Below, piece after piece: positions 47,450-56,759 of a stretch of DNA of 64,000 nt; within the stretch, counting starts at the first letter, position 1, and every line of letters begins with the position of its first letter. The notes beneath the pieces are model-generated. The model had not been told where the DNA came from. It saw nothing but the letters and a program-made list of their open reading frames with translations, and searched no databases. Source of the DNA: Mariprofundaceae bacterium (GTDB lineage Bacteria > Pseudomonadota > Zetaproteobacteria > Mariprofundales > Mariprofundaceae); contig JAUZRG010000033.1 of assembly GCA_030950585.1 (NCBI GenBank), forward strand, positions 1 to 64,000, read 5' to 3'. The translations under genes were made by a program, and so were the position numbers.

Positions 47450-48526
47450 ATGCAAACATGTCCATTAGTCCCACAATCCAACGAAAAAGAAGTTTTGAAA
47501 AAGATTCAGAAACTTAAAACTGAACTTGGTGAACAGGTGTTGATCTTAGGTCACCATTACCAAAGAGAAGAAGTTTTTGCATTTGCAGATATTAGTGGTG
47601 ACTCCTTAAAGTTATCGCAACAAGCGGCAGATTCGACCAGTCCTTATATTATCTTTTGCGGTGTGCATTTTATGGCTGAGACCGCAGATATTTTAACCAC
47701 CGATGCACAAACGGTGATTTTACCCGACCTAGCAGCGGGTTGTTCGATGGCAGATATGGCCAATGACGAGCAAGTGAATGAGGTCTGGGCAGAACTGGCG
47801 AGCGTGATAGATGTGGAAGCATCGGTCACGCCTGTGACTTATATTAATTCAACGGCAGCCCTTAAATCTTTTTGTGGTCAGCATGGCGGTATTGTTTGTA
47901 CGTCGTCGAATGCACAGAAAACCTTGGAGTGGAGTTGGGCGCAGCGAGATAAGATCTTATTTTTTCCTGATCAGCATCTTGGCCGCAACACAGCTCTGGC
48001 GATGGGTATGAGCGATGAGCTCATGATTGTTTGGGATCCATTGTTGCCCTTGGGTGGTAATAGTTTGGAAAGCATTCAAAAAGCGAAATTGATTTTATGG
48101 AAAGGCTATTGTTCGGTTCATATGCTTTTTCAAGCAGAGCATGTGCATGATATGCGCGAAGAATATACGGATATTCAAATTTTGGCACATCCAGAGTGTG
48201 ATCGTTCGGTGTGTGATATTGCTGATTTTGTGGGTTCCACAGAAGCCATTATTGCGCATGTTGCAGCTGCCAAGACGGGGCAACGTTTTGCCATTGGCAC
48301 AGAATTAAATCTGGTGAATCGTTTGCGTTTACAATTTCCGCAAAAACCAGTTCATTTTTTATCACCCACTATTTGCATGTGTTCGACGATGTTTCGGACA
48401 GATCCACAGCATTTATTAGCAGCATTGCAAAGCATTGCTGACCATCATATTACAAATCAGGTGAAAGTTCATGAAACAGATAAACATTGGGCTAAAATTT
48501 CATTACAACGCATGTTGGCTATTTAG
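47450..48526 (+). CDS. nadA: Quinolinate synthase NadA
   Basis: A 358-residue [4Fe-4S] enzyme condensing iminoaspartate with DHAP to quinolinate for NAD synthesis. LILGHHYQREEVFAFADISGDS is the N-terminal block; cluster Cys residues are in AAGCSMADMA, GIVCTSSNAQK and ICMCSTMFRTDPQHL. The start is uncertain: ATG 47450 gives family length, while an in-frame TTG at 47414 would add 12 residues. nadB is not next to it. The 3' end overlaps the next gene by 56 bases. Confidence 0.95.
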   Translation: MQTCPLVPQSNEKEVLKKIQKLKTELGEQVLILGHHYQREEVFAFADISGDSLKLSQQAADSTSPYIIFCGVHFMAETADILTTDAQTVILPDLAAGCSMADMANDEQVNEVWAELASVIDVEASVTPVTYINSTAALKSFCGQHGGIVCTSSNAQKTLEWSWAQRDKILFFPDQHLGRNTALAMGMSDELMIVWDPLLPLGGNSLESIQKAKLILWKGYCSVHMLFQAEHVHDMREEYTDIQILAHPECDRSVCDIADFVGSTEAIIAHVAAAKTGQRFAIGTELNLVNRLRLQFPQKPVHFLSPTICMCSTMFRTDPQHLLAALQSIADHHITNQVKVHETDKHWAKISLQRMLAI

Positions 48527-50039
48527 CCTTTTTCTTTTTTATTTGATGGCGACTTCTCAGGTTGCCGCTGCAAGCTTAGATGAGCGCATTGAATTGTTGC
48601 AGCAAGATATTCAAGGCTTTATGCAAAGCGATGATTATGATCTTGCACCTTCAACAATTGCGCGTGCGCAGGCTTATTTAGGTGCAGCCATGCTTTCAAA
48701 TCAACAAGATGATGAGAAAGAAACAGCATCTAGGGTACGAGCCACTGAGCATGCCCTTACTGAAGCGAGGCGATTGGTCACGGCATTTTTACATCAAAAC
48801 AAAGAAGTATTGCAACTGCGTGGTGCTTGTATTGAATTGCTTGGCAATGCCAAGCACAGCGAAATGGAAGGTGCTCGTGTTGATTTTAATACCGCCATTC
48901 GCAGCATTGAATCAGGTCACCTAAATGAAAGCGGTCAATATATTGATGCTGCCAAAAAGGCTTATAAAGAAGTATTGACTCGCCACTTACCACTGTTGAT
49001 AGAAGAAAGTGGTAAGGCTATTTCAGCCGCTTCGAGCAAAGGCGCAAAGAAATATGCACCTATAACCTATCAAGCGGCACTTGAAGCAAAAGCTGCTTTA
49101 CAACATTATTTAGATAATAATCAGCGTAATTCTTTTCCTAAGCAGCCACGTCGTGCCATTAAACTGGCCGAGACAGCCAAAAGTTTGGCTTTACAGGTGA
49201 AGGAATGGCGCAAGCAGCCAATGAGTTACGAGTTTTTGGTATTGAAGGCAAAACACGGTCGTTTAAATATAGCACGTAGTTTAGATATGGATGTTAATGT
49301 TGATGATGTATTGGCCAACGTCAGCACTGCAACGCTTGTCCGAGAAGTGAAAGATCTGCGTAAAAAAAGAGAACAAGATCGCACCAAGTATGCACAAGAG
49401 TTGAGTCGTTTATCCAAACAACACCAAGAGACAATACATGCTGAACTTGCCAAGCAAAGGGATTTATTGCGCCATAACCAGGAAGGGCATATTCAAGATC
49501 TAAAGAGTGCCTTTAGTGCCAAACTGGAAAGTGAAACCCATGAGCAAAAAAGACAAAAACACTTAAAAGAAATGTTCAGTGAAGATGAAACAAGTATTTT
49601 GATTCATGCTGATGGTTCACTCTTGGTGCGTTTAAAAACCTTACAGTTTGCATCGGGAAGTGCGCGACTTTCATCAGATTATTTTGAATTGTTGGATAAG
49701 CTAAAAATGGCACTGGAGCTTTACCCTGAGCGTGCAGTACAAATTGAAGGCCACACCGATAACCAAGGTGACTTAAAAGCAAATCAAGGCTTATCCTTAC
49801 AGCGTGCTGAAGCTATTCGAGATTATTTATTGGAAGAAGAAATTGCCGTTCAAGAATTGACAGCTGCGGGTTATGGGGAAGTTAAACCCATTGCCAGCAA
49901 TGACTTTTCTCAAGGGCGTGTGATGAACCGTCGTATTGATGTTATTATCCAAAAAGAAGTCGTGGAAGAAAACGATGTTGCACCTTCTTTACCTGAGGAG
50001 AGTAGCAATACTTTTCTTGAAGAAAATCAAGCACAATAA
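48471..50039 (+). CDS. OmpA-family protein with coiled-coil arm
   Basis: A 522-residue protein. A signal peptide (ending QVAA) precedes a helical DUF4398-like region (about 40-200), a long charged coiled coil (about 290-370) and a C-terminal OmpA domain (about 390-500) with LQFASGSARLSSDYF, QIEGHTDNQG and NRRIDVII. The OmpA part binds peptidoglycan. The ATG at 48471 is within nadA with AGGTGAAAG upstream; starting later would remove the signal peptide, so the 56-base overlap seems real. It is followed by the LOG-family gene and probably shares its transcript. Confidence 0.88.
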   Translation: MKQINIGLKFHYNACWLFSLFLFYLMATSQVAAASLDERIELLQQDIQGFMQSDDYDLAPSTIARAQAYLGAAMLSNQQDDEKETASRVRATEHALTEARRLVTAFLHQNKEVLQLRGACIELLGNAKHSEMEGARVDFNTAIRSIESGHLNESGQYIDAAKKAYKEVLTRHLPLLIEESGKAISAASSKGAKKYAPITYQAALEAKAALQHYLDNNQRNSFPKQPRRAIKLAETAKSLALQVKEWRKQPMSYEFLVLKAKHGRLNIARSLDMDVNVDDVLANVSTATLVREVKDLRKKREQDRTKYAQELSRLSKQHQETIHAELAKQRDLLRHNQEGHIQDLKSAFSAKLESETHEQKRQKHLKEMFSEDETSILIHADGSLLVRLKTLQFASGSARLSSDYFELLDKLKMALELYPERAVQIEGHTDNQGDLKANQGLSLQRAEAIRDYLLEEEIAVQELTAAGYGEVKPIASNDFSQGRVMNRRIDVIIQKEVVEENDVAPSLPEESSNTFLEENQAQ

Positions 50040-50057
50040 TATAAAAAGTTGATACCT

Positions 50058-50771
50058 ATGACACTTGATGATGCCAAAAAAGAATTGAAACACGCACTAG
50101 ATGTGATGTTAGATGATTTAGACACAAAAGATGATGTGAAGTTATGCCATCAAATGCTGGATGATATTAAAGTAGGTTTGAATATCTTTAAGCCTTATCG
50201 AACAGATAAGAAGGTTAGTTTTTTTGGTTCTGCCCAATTAGAGCAATCTCACCCCAGTTGCTTGCAAGTGAAAAAGTTTGCACATATTTTGGAAAATCAT
50301 GGTTATATGACCATCACAGGTGGTGGTGAAGGTATCATGTGCGCTGCCAATGATGGCGCTGGTGAAGCGCATTCATTTGCCATTAATATCAAACTTCCAG
50401 AAGATAAAAAGCAAGATGCCAATCATGTGATGCGCCAGAGTTCACGTTATTTCTGTTGTCATTATTTCTTTACGCGTAAATTTTTCTTCTTAAAAGAAAG
50501 CCATGCTGTGGTGTTGGCTGAAGGTGGTTTTGGTACCTTGGATGAAACCTTTGAAACCTTAACATTATTGCAAACAGGTCGCACAAGAAAAGTTCCAGTG
50601 GTCTTTTTAGAAGAACCCAATGGGTGTTTTTGGGCTCCTTTTATTGAGCAGTGGTTGCCACATCTATTATCAGAAGGGTTGATTCACCCTGAAGATGCCG
50701 ACCTCTTTTTGCATACGGATGATTTAGATCAAGCTCGGGCTTATATTACTGGGTTTTCAGCATTCGATTAA
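50058..50771 (+). CDS. LOG-family (lysine decarboxylase-like) protein
   Basis: A 237-residue Rossmann-fold protein of the LOG/TIGR00730-type family, which cleave nucleotide 5'-monophosphates. Seen are VSFFGSAQ, ITGGGEGIMCAANDGA, RKFFFLKESHAVVLAEGGFGTLDE (the PGGxGTxxE motif, with Glu in place of Pro). It has an N-terminal helical extension of about 50 residues. Cytokinin-type LOG enzymes are the best known, but the substrate here is open. An in-frame TTG at 50049 is an alternative start. The 3' end overlaps the next, convergent, gene by 26 bases. Confidence 0.85.
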   Translation: MTLDDAKKELKHALDVMLDDLDTKDDVKLCHQMLDDIKVGLNIFKPYRTDKKVSFFGSAQLEQSHPSCLQVKKFAHILENHGYMTITGGGEGIMCAANDGAGEAHSFAINIKLPEDKKQDANHVMRQSSRYFCCHYFFTRKFFFLKESHAVVLAEGGFGTLDETFETLTLLQTGRTRKVPVVFLEEPNGCFWAPFIEQWLPHLLSEGLIHPEDADLFLHTDDLDQARAYITGFSAFD

Positions 50772-53058
50772 CCAATTTTAAGCGTTTTCGGTCAGCCACG
50801 ACTTCATAAAAAAATTCACCTTTCACAATAGCACCCACACCATCAGATTTAGTGCTATCCCACACACGAACCTCGCTTTTACGAATAACGAGAGTGTGCA
50901 TATAACCTTTGACATCGGGGTAACGACCGATGTAAAAAACACTTGGGAACTTACTAGTGGGTACTTGGATTCGGATACCCTTAAGGTTAATTTCTTGTTG
51001 AAGTTTAGCAAAGGCTTCGGGGCTTAATTCAATACCGTTGACGTTATAACGCATATTGGCTTCACCTTTGTGATCGGTGGTTCCCTTATCTTGGGACAGT
51101 GCGAAGTTTTCAACATGGTGAACATGGGGAAACTTTTCAAGCACAGGCCGCACGACCTTCGAGCATGAAGATAGGCGGTCAGCACGACCAATGGCGGATG
51201 AAATCGTGATGCGGTGATCGCCATCAAATAAGAAGGTCGGAGAGTTTTGTAAGAAATCAATGCCGATTCCCAACTCTAATTCTGGTAATTGATGTTTACG
51301 GCAAAAGTCATTTTGTTTATCGACTACGCCTAAAATTTGACGGGCTAAACCACTGGCTCGCGATGCTGCAAACCAATGTTGAGACAAGTCGGCGTATTCA
51401 AACACACTCAGAATAACAGCATCGCCCTCAATAAACACTTTTTGAGCACCGTAGCGTTCGAGCAAATCATTGATAGGATTGAAGAAAGCACGACTGAAGT
51501 GTGTGGCTGGGTTTAACTTTCGTTTGCTCAATTCTGTGGTGATACCCACTGAGCCACGCACGTCTGCTTTTAAAATGACATGACGTTTAATCGGGCGGTC
51601 ATCATTGTTTTGTTCTTTTTTAGAAACGACTTCATACAAAGAGGCATTGCTTTTAGAAAGCTGTATTTGCTCTTTATTTAATAAAATGCGGATATTTTGC
51701 AATACATGCATGGTCAAGAAGTAATACTTAAGATCTCGACGGTATTTTAGAAAGTCACGCATAAAGCGAATGAGGTATTCACTGTGCTGGCGGCGAGATA
51801 GGCGTTTACTTCTTTTAGCAACTTCTTTTAAAGGAGCTAAGTCAATGGATTCGCTGCCCTTCATGTTCTTCAGGCGTGTTAATGCTCTTTCTTTTTCAGC
51901 ACCGCCAAGCAGGTAGCTATAAATCATCTTAGGGCTGAGTTTACCCGTGTAATAATGGGCAACACCAGCTGTTTGATAGGCTGTTAAAATACCTTCAAGT
52001 AGTTTATTTTTCTTTAAAAATTGATATAATTTATCGAAATTATGTTCAAGACCTTGAACTTGTTCTTTGGCTTGTTCGATGCTTTGTTTGTTTTTACTGT
52101 CTTTGGCTTCTTCTAATGCCTTTAATGCTGGCATGGTATCAAATAAAGTATCGACATTCATCGGTTGATCTTTCCAATCAAAATGAATCTCGGTTTGATT
52201 GTTTTCAAAAAAGTCTGAAATGAGAGCTTCTGTATCTTCAATGGGTTCAGGTAAGAAAATCTTTTGTGTCTTATGATCTGCTGGGTCAAAGCTGTCCAAG
52301 TATGTTTCAATGAGCTGGTTGAGCTTTAAAAAAGAATAAGCTTGGTTGTTGGTATGAACGGGCATCACATAGGCATGCATCATCACATAATTGTTTTCAG
52401 GATGAGGAGATCTTAAAAGTGGGTTGAAAAGCCTGTCAGGATCAAGCACCCATTCAGTGCCGAGCACCGATTTTCTTAAATCACGTAAATGACTTGATTC
52501 CATTTTTTCAATTTGTTGAAATAAAAACAATTGTATTTGATTATAAAGCGCGCCCTCATACTTGGCGATGCAGACCACTTGCTCATAAGTGTCCAGAGTA
52601 GACTGACCGCGTTTTTCTTGTTGGCTAATCAGACTTTTTAAATCATGGGTGGTGCGTTGAATCTCGGACTCAGTGCTTTCCATGATATATTTTAAGGCAG
52701 CTATTTGTGCTAAAGGTAGGAGTGTGGTGGTGGTGCTATCGCTTTTAGCGCGGTATGTGGTGCCTTCCATCATATCCACATAAGTGGTGCGAAAGCGTGC
52801 TAACGTTTTGGCATTGGGCTGAGGGAGTCGTTCACCCCAATAAGGTTGACCCACTTGCTCTTGTAGAACTGTCGATAAAAGATCGGTAATAAAGAGGGTG
52901 GTGGATACGGTAAAATCTTTGCTAAGAAAAACATCAATATGCACATTATCAACCCCTTTAATAAAGGCATCGAGGTTAATGCTGCTGACTTCTGGGTGTT
53001 CATCTAATGAACGTGTGTATATTTCACTTGCACCAAATAAGGATGAAAAAAGACTCAT
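50746..53058 (-). CDS. Uncharacterised protein with divergent class III nucleotide cyclase domain
   Basis: A 770-residue cytosolic protein I cannot name. Residues of about 1-480 are mostly helical, with coiled-coil segments near 105-160 and 280-330. From about 490 to 640 the pattern follows a class III cyclase: LKADVRGSVGITTEL (first metal Asp), KVFIEGDAVILSVFE (substrate Lys region and second metal Asp), ELGIGIDFL, and SAIGRADRLSS in place of VNxAxRL, where Arg is kept and Asn is lost. A C-terminal 130-residue region follows. Good ribosome site (AGGGGAAA) and strong coding signal show it is real. It could be an active cyclase or a cyclase-derived sensor. Confidence 0.75.
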   Translation of the reverse strand: MSLFSSLFGASEIYTRSLDEHPEVSSINLDAFIKGVDNVHIDVFLSKDFTVSTTLFITDLLSTVLQEQVGQPYWGERLPQPNAKTLARFRTTYVDMMEGTTYRAKSDSTTTTLLPLAQIAALKYIMESTESEIQRTTHDLKSLISQQEKRGQSTLDTYEQVVCIAKYEGALYNQIQLFLFQQIEKMESSHLRDLRKSVLGTEWVLDPDRLFNPLLRSPHPENNYVMMHAYVMPVHTNNQAYSFLKLNQLIETYLDSFDPADHKTQKIFLPEPIEDTEALISDFFENNQTEIHFDWKDQPMNVDTLFDTMPALKALEEAKDSKNKQSIEQAKEQVQGLEHNFDKLYQFLKKNKLLEGILTAYQTAGVAHYYTGKLSPKMIYSYLLGGAEKERALTRLKNMKGSESIDLAPLKEVAKRSKRLSRRQHSEYLIRFMRDFLKYRRDLKYYFLTMHVLQNIRILLNKEQIQLSKSNASLYEVVSKKEQNNDDRPIKRHVILKADVRGSVGITTELSKRKLNPATHFSRAFFNPINDLLERYGAQKVFIEGDAVILSVFEYADLSQHWFAASRASGLARQILGVVDKQNDFCRKHQLPELELGIGIDFLQNSPTFLFDGDHRITISSAIGRADRLSSCSKVVRPVLEKFPHVHHVENFALSQDKGTTDHKGEANMRYNVNGIELSPEAFAKLQQEINLKGIRIQVPTSKFPSVFYIGRYPDVKGYMHTLVIRKSEVRVWDSTKSDGVGAIVKGEFFYEVVADRKRLKLVNRMLKTQ

Positions 53059-53102
53059 TTTTCCCCTGCTCTCCCTGCTTGGGTGCTTTTCAGCTTACAT
53101 GC

Positions 53103-53615
53103 TTAAATGACGTGATGCTTGTTTTTCCAGCGATCAGTCAGTTCCATGCGCCATGCGATATGTGTTGCAATATAGCCAATAACAGCACACACAGTTCCCA
53201 TGACAAAGCAACCAAGGAGGAAAGGCTGCCATATTGCCCCAAGGCCGTGCAAGAGCCAGTCCAGAGACAGTTCCATCTGAACGCTTTGCGTGCTTGTGCC
53301 CATGATGAAGGCTCCTAGCTTATAAGCACCATAAAAAAGAGGTGGCATGGTTACTGGGTTAGAGATCCATACAAGAGCAACCGCAACAGGTAAGTTAGCA
53401 CGCAGGATGATGGCAATGGCAGCGGCTAAAATCATTTGAAATGGAATCGGTACAAAAGCGATAAATAGGCCAACAGCCACCGCTTTTGAAATGGTGTTTT
53501 GATCCACATGCCACAAGTGTGGGTCATGCAACAAGTCACCGAAGAGGCGCATATACTTATGCTTCTTTAGCTCTTCGGGTGTTGGTATCATTTTTTTAAA
53601 TTTATCCATCATCAT
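53103..53615 (-). CDS. DUF2062 family membrane protein
   Basis: A 170-residue protein with basic N-terminus and about three hydrophobic segments. HDPHLWHVDQNTISKAVAVGLFIAFVP and WISNPVTMPPLFYGAYKLG match the DUF2062 family, of unknown function, sometimes fused to glycosyltransferases. Three consecutive ATG codons are possible starts. It sits 45 bases upstream of the cyclase-like gene's start and after metG, on the same strand. Confidence 0.88.
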   Translation of the reverse strand: MMMDKFKKMIPTPEELKKHKYMRLFGDLLHDPHLWHVDQNTISKAVAVGLFIAFVPIPFQMILAAAIAIILRANLPVAVALVWISNPVTMPPLFYGAYKLGAFIMGTSTQSVQMELSLDWLLHGLGAIWQPFLLGCFVMGTVCAVIGYIATHIAWRMELTDRWKNKHHVI

Positions 53616-53691
53616 TCGCCAAGCTTGGCACAGGTAATTTAAACAAAGATGAAGACTTTATTTACGTTTCTTAATCTTCAGTTATGTTTGT

Positions 53692-55212
53692 TTATATCAT
53701 CCTAGGAAACAATGGATGTGGTTTCCCACACTCATGTCCCGCCGTAAGATTTCCCCTGTGTCCATGCTCAGCCAAATTGAAGGTTTGAAGTTCAACGTGA
53801 GTGTTCATGATTTGCGCCATCATGGCCTCCGCTTTGTTGGGCATGAATGGCGACAAATAAAATGCAGTCAAACGTAGTAAATCAATTAGGTGATACAAGA
53901 CCGTGTCTAGCCGTTCTATATGATCTTCTTTGGCTAGTTTCCACGGTGCACTTTGTTCCACATAACGATTACCATGCCGAACCAAACTATTAATCGCTTC
54001 AAGAGCTTGATGAAAAGCTTGACCCTGCATCGCTTGCTGCACAGACACGGGCATCTTATCCATATGTTGGCATAATTCAACATCTAATTCATGACTTGTG
54101 ACCTTGCCAAGGATGCCGCCTTTATATTTTTGTAGCATGGACAAGCTTCTATTGAGTAAGTTGCCAATATCATTGGCAAGTTCAGAATTATATCGCATCT
54201 TCAAAGCGGACTCAGAAAAGTCGCCATCACTCCCAAAAGGCACTTCACGCAATAAGAAATAACGTAAAACATCGCCTTCCCAATTTTTTAATAAATCATC
54301 AGGTTGCAAAGCATTTCCCAGTGATTTACTCATTTTTTTACCGTCAACTGTCCACCAGCCATGCGCAAAAACACGTTTGGGTAAAGGTAGACCAGCTGCC
54401 ATGAGGATACATGGCCAGTAGATGGCGTGAAAACGTAAGATGTCTTTGCCGACCAAGTGAACAGATGCAGGCCAAAAATCCATGTTATCAGCATCAGGAT
54501 AACCCAAGGCACTGAGGTAATTACTTAGCGCATCAATCCAAACATAAATCACATGCTTTTCATCGCCAGGAACGGGCACACCCCATGAAAAGGTGGTGCG
54601 AGAGATGGAAAGGTCACGCAATCCTGATTCGATAAAGCTAATAACTTCATTGCGACGACTGACAGGTGCAATGAAATCTAAATTTTCATTAATATAATCT
54701 AATAAAGGTTGTTGATAATCGCTTAAGCGAAAGAAGTAAGATTCTTCTTTTACTTTTTGAACCGCACGGTGACAATCAGGGCAACAGTCATTTTCTTCTA
54801 ACTGTGTTTGTGTCCAGTAGGTTTCACAAGGCACACAATACCAATCTTCGTAAACACCTTTGTAGATAGCGCCTTTTTGTTCCAGCTGTTTCCATAGGGT
54901 TTGCACAACTTGTTTGTGTCTATCTTCGCTGGTGCGAATGAAGTCCGTGTGACTAATAGACAATTTCGGCCATAATTGCTGGTAACGTTCCACCACTGCA
55001 TCGGCTAATTCAATGGGCTTCAAGCCTTTTTTTTCTGCGGCTTCTTGGACTTTTTGTCCGTGTTCATCAACACCAGTTAAAAAGAAAACATCATCGCCTT
55101 GTAGGCGCTGATAACGCGCCAATACATCGGCAGCAACTGTGGTGTACATATGACCAAGGTGTGGGTGGTCATTCACATAATAAATGGGGGTGGTGATATA
55201 ATACTTGGCCAT
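53692..55212 (-). CDS. metG: Methionyl-tRNA synthetase
   Basis: A 506-residue class I synthetase. PIYYVNDHPHLGHMY carries the HIGH-type signature and KKMSKSLGN the KMSKS loop. A CxxC...CxxC knuckle (CVPC and CPDC) lies in the connective peptide. The C-terminal tRNA-binding domain of long MetRS is absent, so this is the short form. ATG 55212 has GGAGAAAG upstream; the ribosome site overlaps the holB stop region. Last gene of the pabC-mltG-tmk-holB-metG run. Confidence 0.96.
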   Translation of the reverse strand: MAKYYITTPIYYVNDHPHLGHMYTTVAADVLARYQRLQGDDVFFLTGVDEHGQKVQEAAEKKGLKPIELADAVVERYQQLWPKLSISHTDFIRTSEDRHKQVVQTLWKQLEQKGAIYKGVYEDWYCVPCETYWTQTQLEENDCCPDCHRAVQKVKEESYFFRLSDYQQPLLDYINENLDFIAPVSRRNEVISFIESGLRDLSISRTTFSWGVPVPGDEKHVIYVWIDALSNYLSALGYPDADNMDFWPASVHLVGKDILRFHAIYWPCILMAAGLPLPKRVFAHGWWTVDGKKMSKSLGNALQPDDLLKNWEGDVLRYFLLREVPFGSDGDFSESALKMRYNSELANDIGNLLNRSLSMLQKYKGGILGKVTSHELDVELCQHMDKMPVSVQQAMQGQAFHQALEAINSLVRHGNRYVEQSAPWKLAKEDHIERLDTVLYHLIDLLRLTAFYLSPFMPNKAEAMMAQIMNTHVELQTFNLAEHGHRGNLTAGHECGKPHPLFPRMI

Positions 55213-55223
55213 ACTTTCTCCGC

Positions 55224-56156
55224 TCATGCTTTGTGTGAGACATCTTCTAAATGCAAAAGATGTGCCAACAGGGATGGAACGGGGCGAAGGCTATGTGTCC
55301 TTAGCCGTTCAGGCCAGCATGCCATATCCCATAGGGCTTTAGAAAGTTCTTGGTGTTGTTCAAAGTTCTTTAACTGTTGCAGATTTTGAAGGTAAGGCGC
55401 GCAGATAAGCTCAATTATCATGTGATGAGATAACGAGCTTAAGTGTGTCTCTAGCCATAATTGCCATGCAATCATATCCAAAGGTTTTTGGCTTAATTGG
55501 GATAAGGTGAGCAAAGCTTGAGCTTTTTTCTCTTGGCACATGTCGATGACTTTACCGGGTTGACCTTGTGCCAGTTTTTGAGCCAAATCGAGGTATGCTT
55601 TGCTGATTCCCATGTTTTGGCAGACATGCAAGCAGTCCTCAGTAGACAAAGCACTAAAGGGCATGAGTAGGCAACGAGAGCGTACCGTGATGGGTAGATG
55701 TTGTATCTTTTCACAGACCAATAGAATGAGACAACCTTGCGCAGGTTCTTCAAGACCTTTTAACAAAGCATTGGCTGCTTGGCGATTAAGGTGGTCGGCA
55801 TCATCCAAAATCACCACACGGTGTTGGCTACGTGTGCCTGTCAAACCAATGAAATGGCCTAATTCACGGACTTGAGCCACATTAATATCGCGGTTCTGTA
55901 CTTGTTTGTCGTTATAAGCGCGACCGAGGGATAAAAAGTCAGGGTGAGCGTCTCCCGTTAACATATGGCAACTTTGGCAAGTGCCACAAGCCCACGTTGT
56001 GCTATTCTCACATAAGTAGGCCGCCGCTAATTCATGTGCAAACAGACTCTTACCCACTCCTTTAGGGCCATGCAATAAAATAGCATGGTTCATATGATCT
56101 TGTTTCAGTTGTTCAGCCATTTGTTGTTGCTGTGCTTGGTGACCGATCATTTTCAT
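55224..56156 (-). CDS. holB: DNA polymerase III delta' subunit
   Basis: A 310-residue clamp-loader AAA+ protein. The P-loop GPKGVGKSLF, the zinc knuckle ACGTCQSCHM, VILDDADHLNRQAANALLKGLEEP and RSRCL are typical of delta'. It helps load the sliding clamp during replication. Its ATG overlaps the tmk stop by 4 bases. The tmk-holB pairing is conserved in proteobacteria. Confidence 0.94.
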   Translation of the reverse strand: MKMIGHQAQQQQMAEQLKQDHMNHAILLHGPKGVGKSLFAHELAAAYLCENSTTWACGTCQSCHMLTGDAHPDFLSLGRAYNDKQVQNRDINVAQVRELGHFIGLTGTRSQHRVVILDDADHLNRQAANALLKGLEEPAQGCLILLVCEKIQHLPITVRSRCLLMPFSALSTEDCLHVCQNMGISKAYLDLAQKLAQGQPGKVIDMCQEKKAQALLTLSQLSQKPLDMIAWQLWLETHLSSLSHHMIIELICAPYLQNLQQLKNFEQHQELSKALWDMACWPERLRTHSLRPVPSLLAHLLHLEDVSHKA

Positions 56157-56758
56157 ATTAATAAATCACGAATACGTTGTTGGACGGTTTGGCTATCGCC
56201 ATTGGCATCAATGCGTTGCATGCGTTGAGGATGTGACTGAGCGCGCTGTTGAAAACCTTTGAGCACGGCTGCATGGAAGCTTTGTTTTTCTTTGTCCAAA
56301 CGATTTTGTTGTTCTTCGCGTTGTTGGGTACGCAGCATGGCTTGTTCAACATCGAGATCCAACCACATGGTTTGACTGGGCTCATAGCCGAGTTGAGCAA
56401 AGTGCAGCAAGGGCAGAAGGTCTTGCTCTGCCAAAGGTCGTGCTGCCAACTGGTAAGCAAAGGTGGAGTCGGTATAGCGATCACACAAAACCCATTCGCC
56501 ACGTTGTAAGGCGGGTTGAATCACACGTTTGACATGCTCGGTGCGGTCTGCCAAAAAAAGCAGTAGTTCTGTTTCTGGTATCGGGCTAAAGCGTTCATCC
56601 AATAAAAGATGGCGAATCTCTTTGCCAAGATCCGTACCACCAGGTTGGCGTGTGGTGAGGACTTGGTGACCTTTTTGACGCAACCATTGCGCCGTTAATT
56701 GAAGTTGTGTGCTTTTGCCACAACCATCAATACCTTCAAAAGAGATAAAATGATTCAT
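56153..56758 (-). CDS. tmk: Thymidylate kinase
   Basis: A 201-residue kinase phosphorylating dTMP to dTDP. FEGIDGCGKSTQ is the P-loop, TRQPGGTDLGKEIR binds dTMP, and LCDRYTDSTFAYQ is the DRY/DRF-type motif. I chose ATG 56758, which gives normal family length; the frame is open a further 65 codons into mltG but that part is overlap. It lies one base after the mltG stop and shares 4 bases with holB. Confidence 0.96.
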   Translation of the reverse strand: MNHFISFEGIDGCGKSTQLQLTAQWLRQKGHQVLTTRQPGGTDLGKEIRHLLLDERFSPIPETELLLFLADRTEHVKRVIQPALQRGEWVLCDRYTDSTFAYQLAARPLAEQDLLPLLHFAQLGYEPSQTMWLDLDVEQAMLRTQQREEQQNRLDKEKQSFHAAVLKGFQQRAQSHPQRMQRIDANGDSQTVQQRIRDLLI

Positions 56759-56759
56759 A

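Noticed and set aside
53007-53318. 103-codon plus-strand frame over the DUF2062 and cyclase-like starts
   Set aside because: Spans two real minus-strand genes and their gap; Cys/His-rich product with no family.
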